The notes beneath the pieces are model-generated. The model was given only the letters and a program-made list of their open reading frames with translations. It had not been told where the DNA came from and did not search any database. Source: RUG12461 sp045657665 (GTDB taxonomy: Bacteria > Bacillota > Clostridia > Lachnospirales > Lachnospiraceae). Taken from it: 64,000 nucleotides of DNA. The position numbers and the translations under genes were made by a program. How positions within the stretch are numbered: the first letter of the stretch is position 1; the number at the start of each line of letters is the position of its first letter. Shown here piece by piece: positions 58,686 to 64,000 of the stretch. The stretch spans positions 62,001 to 126,000 of the forward strand of contig JAZOTN010000004.1 in NCBI GenBank assembly GCA_045657665.1, given 5' to 3'.

Positions 58686-59420
58686 TTTGAGTTCCTTCAT
58701 GTTATCCAGATACATATCGCGGATGATAGAGCGCACCCGTTCCGGGAGCGCTTTTTTTTCGTCTTTTGTCAGATCCTTTGTCTCGATCGGCGGAGCATAG
58801 GTGAGGATCACATTCGTCCGGTAGAGCTTTGGGAGATGCTCTTCGAAGACGGGCTTGTCGTAGGTGATCGCCATCGGAACGATCATGCAGCCGGTTTTTT
58901 CGGCGGGCTTAAAACTCCCGGCGTGGAAGGGCTGTACCGGTTCGTCGCCTTTGTTTCTGGTGCCTTCCGGATAGATACAGATGGAGATGCCTTTTTTGAT
59001 GTATTCGATGGAAGTGAGGATCACCTGAAGGCTCTGCTTCATGTCATCACGCTTCATAAAAAGGCAGTAGAGCCGTTTCATCCAGATGGAGATGACCGGC
59101 AGCTTCCCGATGGATTCTTTGGAGATATAACCCGTACGATCCGGTACCTGCGCATAGGAGATCACGATGTCAAAAATACTCTGGTGATTCCCGATGTAAA
59201 GCACGCTCTGACCGGTTGGGATGTTTTCCTTTCCGCGGACCGTAAGACGGACTCCGGCGAGAAAGACGACAACCCGAAAGCCCCACTGCACAAAGCGGAG
59301 GCTGATCATATCGCCTTTTTCGGTGTTTGCCTTCCGGATCAAAAAGGTCAGCGGAAGCATGAAAAGGCTCAGGATACAGAAAAAAACAACATATAAGATC
59401 GTGATAATGGTAAGAAACAT
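58680..59420 (-). CDS. plsC: 1-acyl-sn-glycerol-3-phosphate acyltransferase
   Basis: A 246-residue membrane enzyme with an N-terminal hydrophobic segment (about 5-25). The acyltransferase motifs are IGNHQSIFDIV (H-x4-D), the ICIYPEGTRNKG motif and a PVVPM-like IVPMAITY. It makes phosphatidic acid from lysophosphatidic acid. Convergent with murF, with a six-base overlap and no terminator between them. Confidence 0.9.
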   Translation of the reverse strand: MFLTIITILYVVFFCILSLFMLPLTFLIRKANTEKGDMISLRFVQWGFRVVVFLAGVRLTVRGKENIPTGQSVLYIGNHQSIFDIVISYAQVPDRTGYISKESIGKLPVISIWMKRLYCLFMKRDDMKQSLQVILTSIEYIKKGISICIYPEGTRNKGDEPVQPFHAGSFKPAEKTGCMIVPMAITYDKPVFEEHLPKLYRTNVILTYAPPIETKDLTKDEKKALPERVRSIIRDMYLDNMKELKL

Positions 59421-59522
59421 CGCGATGGTCTCACTTCCGGATTCATTTTCTACATAATCATATCATAAATCGCAAGATTTTGTACCATAAAAACAAAATT
59501 GACAAATATATGGTGTTTTTTA

Positions 59523-59551
59523 TTGACTTCATAGTGCAGTTGTGCTAATGT
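59523..59551 (+). promoter_or_regulatory. Promoter of veg
   Basis: TTGACT (59523-59528) and TAATGT (59546-59551) with a 17-base spacer; leader of about 45 bases. Confidence 0.6.
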
Positions 59552-59603
59552 AAAAAAGGTTTTTGTGTTGCTTTTGACTTCGAACATTGAGGAGGGAAGT
59601 GAA

Positions 59604-59846
59604 ATGGAACAAAAAGAGCTTGACAAGATCCGTTCGTCGATCCTGCAGCAGTGTGGGAGCAAGGTAATGATCCAGCTGGATCGTGGACGCAACAAGATCG
59701 ATATCCAGTCCGGAGTGATCCAGAATGCGTACCCCAGTGTTTTCACCATTCTTGTGAATGACAAGAACGAAAACAACCCGCCGCAGCTGCTCTCATTCAG
59801 TTATAAGGATGTTGTTACGCATGATATCCGCATGAAACTTTGCTAG
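59604..59846 (+). CDS. veg: Veg family protein (DUF1021)
   Basis: An 80-residue protein: MEQKELDKIRSSILQQCGSK, then GRNKIDIQSGVIQNAYPSVF and LLSFSYKDVVTHDI. This is the Veg pattern. In B. subtilis Veg influences biofilm formation through the SinR pathway; its role here is unknown. GAGGAGGGAAG precedes the ATG at 59604; the frame open from 59565 lacks such a site. Confidence 0.9.
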   Translation: MEQKELDKIRSSILQQCGSKVMIQLDRGRNKIDIQSGVIQNAYPSVFTILVNDKNENNPPQLLSFSYKDVVTHDIRMKLC

Positions 59847-59918
59847 ACGCAGCATCTGATGCGTCACAATGCGACGGACCGACAGTCTGCTAAATTGTGA
59901 TAATTATGTGAAAATATG

Positions 59919-59947
59919 GAGAGAGTGGTTTCCCCACTCTCTCTTTT
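59919..59947 (+). terminator. Terminator of veg
   Basis: GAGAGAGTGG and CCACTCTCTC with T4 following, directly upstream of a TAATAT -10-like box (59952-59957) for the next gene. Confidence 0.85.
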
Positions 59948-59964
59948 CTGTTAATATACATAGT

Positions 59965-61404
59965 ATGAAGAAACAAAAGACAGGGAAAAAACTCCATATC
60001 TTTTCCGCGATCGGGCTTTCCGTCATGCTTTTTGCGTTGACGCCGGCCTCACTTTTTGAGGCGGACGTGATCTCTGTCGAGATCGATGACAGCGTGGAAA
60101 CGGGGACTACCGGTTCGGAAAACGCAGCGGCTTCTGAGAGCAGCAGTGAGAACGCCCAGGGGACCGGAAATACGTCAACTACTTCGACGACCGGAACGAC
60201 TTCGACGTTTGATACGGCTGCGTCCAACCAGAAGATCAACGAGGCCGAGAACAAAAAGAATCAGGCAGAGGAAAATCTGAACAATATCAACAGCCAGATT
60301 TCGGGGATCGAAACAAAGCGTTCCCAGCTGCAGAGCGAGATGAATGCACTGGATGCCGAGCTTTCCGAGATCCTTGTCAATCTTTCGATCCTGGAGCAGG
60401 AGCTGGTCGATACTCAGGCCCAGCTGGATCAGGTCAATATCGATCTTGCGGCCGCGGAAGAGCGTGAAGCGACGGAATACGCCAATATGAAGCTCCGGAT
60501 CCAGTACATGTATGAGAACGGCGATGATGATCTCGTGGGAGCGCTGCTTGGTTCCGGGAGCTTTTCGGAGCTTCTTAACCGTATCGAATATGTGGAATCG
60601 ATGTATTCTTATGACCGGCGGCTTCTGACAGATTATCAGAATACCGTGGCGGAAGTGACGGATCTCCGGGAATCGGTTCTGGATACGCAGGACCAGCTGG
60701 AAGAGATCCAGGTGGAATATCAGGCGCAGCAGGCATCCCTGGAAGCGGCGATCGAAAGCAAATCCAAGGAGAATGCGGATTTCGGACAGAAGCTGAAAGA
60801 AGCACAGGCGCTGGCTTCCCAGTATTCCCAGACGATCAGCGAGCAGAACGAGATCATCAAGGAGGAGCAGCAAAAACAGGAGGAAGCCCGGAAAAAGAAA
60901 GAGGCTGAGGAAAAAGCCAAAGCTGCCGCTGCGCAGGCGGCGAGAACTGCGAGTACATCGAGCGGAACGACGCAGTCCGGCACGACAGGCGATGCGTCCG
61001 GCACAAGCGGTGAATCGGGCACTTCTTCCGGCGGAACGCTGAATCCTTCCTACAGGACGGGCGTCAGCGGCTCGGATGTCGTCAATTACGCGATGCAGTT
61101 CATCGGAAATCCTTATGTGCTCGGCGGGACCAGTCTTACCAACGGCTGTGACTGCTCGGGCTTTACCCAGAGTGTGTTCTCACATTTCGGGATCTCGATC
61201 CCAAGAACCTCAGGATCACAGGCGACTTGCGGTCAGGAGGTTTCTTATGACGCGGCCCAGCCCGGGGATATTGTGTGTTATGTCGGTCACGTCGGTATTT
61301 ACATCGGCGGCGGACAGATCGTAAATGCGAGTACACCAAGGACAGGCATCAAGACGCAGTCCGCCACCTATCGTACGATCCTGACGGTACGGAGAGTATT
61401 ATGA
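59965..61404 (+). CDS. Secreted NlpC/P60 endopeptidase with coiled coil
   Basis: A 479-residue cell-wall hydrolase. A signal peptide (about 1-37) leads to a Ser/Thr/Gly-rich stretch, then a coiled coil (about 85-320) with heptads such as ENLNNINSQISGIETKRSQL, a low-complexity Ser-Gly-Thr linker, and a C-terminal NlpC/P60 domain. The domain has YVLGGTSLTNGCDCSGFTQS with catalytic Cys and PGDIVCYVGHVGIYIGGG with His. It resembles PcsB/CwlO-type hydrolases activated by FtsEX. No Shine-Dalgarno sequence is seen; a -10-like box lies seven bases before the ATG. Confidence 0.88.
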   Translation: MKKQKTGKKLHIFSAIGLSVMLFALTPASLFEADVISVEIDDSVETGTTGSENAAASESSSENAQGTGNTSTTSTTGTTSTFDTAASNQKINEAENKKNQAEENLNNINSQISGIETKRSQLQSEMNALDAELSEILVNLSILEQELVDTQAQLDQVNIDLAAAEEREATEYANMKLRIQYMYENGDDDLVGALLGSGSFSELLNRIEYVESMYSYDRRLLTDYQNTVAEVTDLRESVLDTQDQLEEIQVEYQAQQASLEAAIESKSKENADFGQKLKEAQALASQYSQTISEQNEIIKEEQQKQEEARKKKEAEEKAKAAAAQAARTASTSSGTTQSGTTGDASGTSGESGTSSGGTLNPSYRTGVSGSDVVNYAMQFIGNPYVLGGTSLTNGCDCSGFTQSVFSHFGISIPRTSGSQATCGQEVSYDAAQPGDIVCYVGHVGIYIGGGQIVNASTPRTGIKTQSATYRTILTVRRVL

Positions 61405-62063
61405 AAAAAGTAAAAGCGGTTTTTGTGATCATCGTTATAGCGGCTGTTGTTGCTCTCGGTTTTCTGATCGCAGTTATCCATGATAAACAAAATGAAGAGC
61501 TGGTGTATAATCAGAGCCTGGATCTCGTCGCAGTGACGGTGGAGGGAGAAGACTTAACACTCCGGGATCTGGCTTTTTATATTGCCTACGAGGAAAAAGA
61601 AGTACAGCAGCAGGCGCTGATCTACGACAGCGAGAATCCGACCCGTTACTGGAATATTCATACAAACGATGAATTTATCCGTGTTACCGCTCGGGATGCG
61701 GCGGTGGACATGATGATCCATGATTATGTATACAGCCTGGAGGCGGCTGAGCATGGGTATTCCCTGTCGGATGATGAAGAAAACCTCTGTGAAAGCACGG
61801 CAGCTGATTTCTGGTCGGACTTAAGCAGCGATCAGCAGGCGGCTCTTGGCATAACCGAGGAAACGGTGTATGATACGTGCATGGATATCGGCCTTTCGGA
61901 CAAGTACATCGCCGATCTGAGCAAGGAGTCGGGACGTGACCTGGCGCTTTATGAGACCGGCGGAAAGCTTTGGGATGAAAAGAGAGACGGTATGGACATT
62001 AAGTACAACGATCAGGTTCTAGACCGGATCGAGATAGGAACCATTACCGTCAATATGAAATAA
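61401..62063 (+). CDS. Membrane-anchored SurA/PrsA-like protein
   Basis: A 220-residue protein with an N-terminal membrane anchor (about 5-25). The rest is helical and acidic, with a SurA_N-like start LVAVTVEGEDLTLRDLAFYI and a long region of DEENLCESTAADFWSDLSS. No PPIase domain. It may be a secretion chaperone or foldase relative. Its ATG overlaps the stop of the NlpC/P60 gene as ATGA, so the two are made together and may act together on the wall. Confidence 0.6.
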   Translation: MKKVKAVFVIIVIAAVVALGFLIAVIHDKQNEELVYNQSLDLVAVTVEGEDLTLRDLAFYIAYEEKEVQQQALIYDSENPTRYWNIHTNDEFIRVTARDAAVDMMIHDYVYSLEAAEHGYSLSDDEENLCESTAADFWSDLSSDQQAALGITEETVYDTCMDIGLSDKYIADLSKESGRDLALYETGGKLWDEKRDGMDIKYNDQVLDRIEIGTITVNMK

Positions 62064-62074
62064 GGACAGGATAT

Positions 62075-62947
62075 ATGGCGAAAATAGGCAGAAATGATCC
62101 GTGCTGGTGCGGATCGGGCCGGAAATACAAGGCCTGTCATCAGGCCTTCGACCAGAAGGTGGAGGATTTTCGGATCAAGGGCGCAAGAGTGCCCGGACAT
62201 GAGCTCATCAAGACGCCGGAGCAGATCGCGGGGATCAAAGAAAGTGCGAAGATCAATATCGCGGTACTGGATTACGTTGCGGAGCATATCGGCGCGGGCA
62301 TTTCCACCGAAGAGATCGATCGCTGGGTTTATGATCTGACAACAAAAATGGGAGGCATCCCGGCGCCGCTTCATTACAATGATTATCCGAAAAGTGTATG
62401 CACGTCTGTGAACGAGCAGGTCTGCCACGGGATCCCTTCGGAGGATGTGATCTTAAAGGACGGGGATATCATAAATGTGGACTGCTCCACGATCTTAAAC
62501 GGATATTTTTCCGATTCTTCCAGAATGTTCCTGATCGGTGAAGTGGATGAAGAAAAGAAACGCCTGGTCCGGGTGACGAAGGAATGCATGGAAAAGGGGT
62601 TGGAAGCGACAAAGCCCTGGGGGTTCCTCGGCGATATGGGACAGGCGGTGCATGACCATGCCTATGAAAACGGATACACGGTGGTTCGCGAGATCGGCGG
62701 ACACGGCGTCGGGCTTCAGTTTCACGAAGAGCCCTGGGTAGGATACAATTCCAAGCGCGGGACAGAGATGCTTCTGGTCCCGGGACTGATGTTTACGATC
62801 GAGCCCATGGTCAACATGGGAAGGGTCGAGATCTATATTGATGACGGAAACGGCTGGACTGCATATACAGAAGACGGGAAGCCTTCGGCGCAATGGGAGA
62901 TTCAGGTTCTTGTGACAGAAGACGGCGCGGAGGTCATTTCCTATTGA
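62075..62947 (+). CDS. map: Methionine aminopeptidase with N-terminal SEC-C motif
   Basis: A 290-residue type I enzyme. Residues 1-22 form a SEC-C zinc motif (GRNDPCWCGSGRKYKACH). The catalytic domain has HGIP in VCHGIPSEDVILKDGD, the metal ligands in INVDCSTILNGYFSDSSRMF, GHGVGLQFHEEP and FTIEPMVNMG. It removes the initiator Met from nascent proteins; the SEC-C part may contact the ribosome. A weak AGGACAGG lies before the ATG. It is 11 bases from the preceding gene. Confidence 0.93.
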   Translation: MAKIGRNDPCWCGSGRKYKACHQAFDQKVEDFRIKGARVPGHELIKTPEQIAGIKESAKINIAVLDYVAEHIGAGISTEEIDRWVYDLTTKMGGIPAPLHYNDYPKSVCTSVNEQVCHGIPSEDVILKDGDIINVDCSTILNGYFSDSSRMFLIGEVDEEKKRLVRVTKECMEKGLEATKPWGFLGDMGQAVHDHAYENGYTVVREIGGHGVGLQFHEEPWVGYNSKRGTEMLLVPGLMFTIEPMVNMGRVEIYIDDGNGWTAYTEDGKPSAQWEIQVLVTEDGAEVISY

Positions 62948-63074
62948 ATACCCGGCGAACGCCCGAACGCTGCCCTGATCCGTGCCTCCGCCTGGGACTT
63001 CCCGTGTACGTTCGATGCTCTTTGCCCGGACTGTGACGGAAAACCAGCCTTTATTTTATGATCTGAACGTAGTA

Positions 63075-63160
63075 GAATATGACAGCATATCCAAAATGTT
63101 CACCTATGCAGGAGCCATAGGCTCCGAATCAGTGAACATTATGGGTATGATGTCATATTC
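63075..63160. repeat. Long palindrome with inner hairpin, 86 bases
   Basis: Arms at 63075-63103 and 63132-63160 (starting GAATATGACA) match at 26 of 29 positions. The inner hairpin is GGAGCC-ATA-GGCTCC (63111-63125), preceded by CTATGCA. Same plan as 19103-19190, including the CTATGC motif before the inner hairpin. The gap 62948-63185 holds nothing else I can support. Confidence 0.85.
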
Positions 63161-63185
63161 GGGGTATACCAGAGGAGTTTAGAAA

Positions 63186-63650
63186 ATGTTAGTCGAAGAT
63201 CAAAAGAAAAAAGTAACTATGTCAAGGACAATCCCGGCATTCCAAATGTTCACGATCATCTGCCTTGTCATCCTGATAGTGTACAATGTGTTATTGAGGA
63301 CAGTCCTCTCCGGAACAACCCTCCCGGCATTTCTCGATATGCGTCTTACAATTCCGGGACTGGATGCCAATACGCACATCTCCGCACTTCTGATCGGAAT
63401 CGTTGCAGCCGTCATTCTCTTCTTCTATACGATCTACAGTATCGGAAAACAAAAGAAGCAGCGCCGCATGAAAACGAGACCTATCAATCAGCTTGTTTTT
63501 ACGATCATTGCGGATATCCTGATCATAGTCTCTTCCGTACTTTATATTAAGGACGGGTTCCCGTTGCTCGGAGCGTATCTTCTGGTTGCGCTCATCTGTT
63601 TCGCTGCAGCAAGCGGTCTCGGCGGGAAAAATGAAAAGGAGAAGAGCTAA
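63186..63650 (+). CDS. Small membrane protein of unknown function
   Basis: A 154-residue protein with four membrane segments (about 20-40, 66-85, 103-120, 124-144) and basic loops such as GKQKKQRRMKTRP. No family is recognised. GAGGAG lies eight bases before the ATG. The NptA-like gene begins directly after its stop, so it may be an accessory of the phosphate transporter. Confidence 0.6.
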   Translation: MLVEDQKKKVTMSRTIPAFQMFTIICLVILIVYNVLLRTVLSGTTLPAFLDMRLTIPGLDANTHISALLIGIVAAVILFFYTIYSIGKQKKQRRMKTRPINQLVFTIIADILIIVSSVLYIKDGFPLLGAYLLVALICFAAASGLGGKNEKEKS

Positions 63651-64000
63651 ATGGATGCGATAGGCATATTCACACTGATCGCGGGGCTTGTCGGCGGACT
63701 TGCGCTTTTCCTTTACGGTATGAACGTCATGAGCGGAGGCCTTACAAAGGCTTCCGGCGGAAGGCTCGAAACACTTTTGTCCCGTGTGACAAAAAACAGG
63801 TGGTTCGCATACCTGTTTGGTGTAGGTGTGACGGCGGTAGTACAATCCTCTTCCGCATCCACGGTCATGGTGGTCGGCCTTGTAAACTCCGGCATCATGA
63901 AGCTGGCCGAGGCGGTGAACGTGATCCTCGGCGCCAACCTCGGTACGACTTTCACGGCATGGCTTCTTTCTCTGAATGCCATCAGTACAGACAACTTTTT
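63651..64000 (+). CDS. Na+/phosphate cotransporter NptA family, 3' end outside the window
   Basis: The first 116 codons of a Na/Pi-cotransporter II-type protein: GLALFLYGMNVMSGGLTKAS, then GVTAVVQSSSASTVMVVGLV and ILGANLGTTFTAWL. QSSSAS and GANLGTT are the hallmark repeats of the family. Such proteins import phosphate with sodium; a PhoU-like C-terminal domain is common but lies outside. The ATG directly follows the upstream TAA, with AAAAGGAGAAG as ribosome-binding site. Confidence 0.93.
   Translation, partial: MDAIGIFTLIAGLVGGLALFLYGMNVMSGGLTKASGGRLETLLSRVTKNRWFAYLFGVGVTAVVQSSSASTVMVVGLVNSGIMKLAEAVNVILGANLGTTFTAWLLSLNAISTDNF

Noticed and set aside
62982..63182. A 66-codon frame across the palindrome
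   Set aside because: It is open only because of the palindrome sequence; no ribosome-binding site or family.
1..64000. Prophage, conjugative element, rRNA, tRNA or CRISPR array
   Set aside because: No structural phage genes, relaxase, integrase, rRNA or tRNA sequence, or spaced direct repeats were seen by reading; a tRNA scan was not possible.

Overview
The window reads as a chromosomal piece of a Bacillota genome, most likely a butyrate-forming member of the Lachnospiraceae (Clostridia). The basis is the set of recognisable proteins: a butyryl-CoA:acetate CoA-transferase very close in sequence to the gut-clostridial enzyme, GlgC paired with GlgD, SpoVG, Veg, a ThiT transporter under a TPP riboswitch, a CIRCE-controlled Hsp20, an S-box in front of metK, Rpn-type nucleases and DUF3791/DUF3990 genes. 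I see no rRNA, tRNA, prophage or CRISPR array. Start sites use strong Shine-Dalgarno sequences, and many promoters match TTGNNN-N17-TANNNT.

Layout. 1-2.9 kb (minus strand): EAL domain protein, hflK, hflC, cheW (cut by the edge). 2.9-6.8 kb: TPP riboswitch, thiT, thiamine pyrophosphokinase, a cation efflux protein, a palindromic repeat and an HMGL-like aldolase. 6.8-16.1 kb: hsp20, then a sugar module made of a YtfQ-like lipoprotein, a YesN/YesM-type two-component system, a second binding protein and a YtfR-YtfT-YjfF-type ABC transporter. 16.2-18.9 kb (minus): glgC, glgD, spoVG. 19.2-33.3 kb: housekeeping genes murC, dnaD/dnaI-like, prs, pth, mfd, a PrsA-like lipoprotein, an M23 peptidase, murA and a minus-strand HD-GYP protein.

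33.4-48.2 kb is an accessory island. It holds gene remnants between inverted hairpin repeats, a 2186-residue secreted Thr-rich protein, three Rpn-family genes (one broken), a Phd/YefM antitoxin with an unfamiliar partner, a beheaded HSHP-motif gene with a small neighbour, a two-gene unknown module and a DUF3791-DUF3990 pair. A short repeat (core GACAGGGG[A/G]CGGTTCTCTGTC) closes several of these units, mostly within a few bases of a stop codon, so the island looks like an array of cassettes separated by a common punctuation mark.

48.3-64 kb returns to core genes: S-box/metK, a two-component system, an RluA-family synthase, an LD-carboxypeptidase, the CoA-transferase, an SDR reductase, hpf-ddl-murF, plsC, veg, an NlpC/P60 hydrolase, a PrsA-like anchored protein, map, and an NptA-type phosphate transporter cut by the right edge.

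The most interesting signals lie outside proteins: (1) the repeat-punctuated cassette array; (2) a conserved leader before two Rpn genes in which an anti-Shine-Dalgarno can pair either upstream or with the ribosome-binding site, with pairing kept although the sequence changed; (3) a 150-base three-hairpin repeat in two copies whose central stem differs in sequence but stays palindromic; (4) two 86-88 base palindromes of matching architecture; and (5) several genes with predicted leaderless transcripts or promoters embedded in the preceding terminator.
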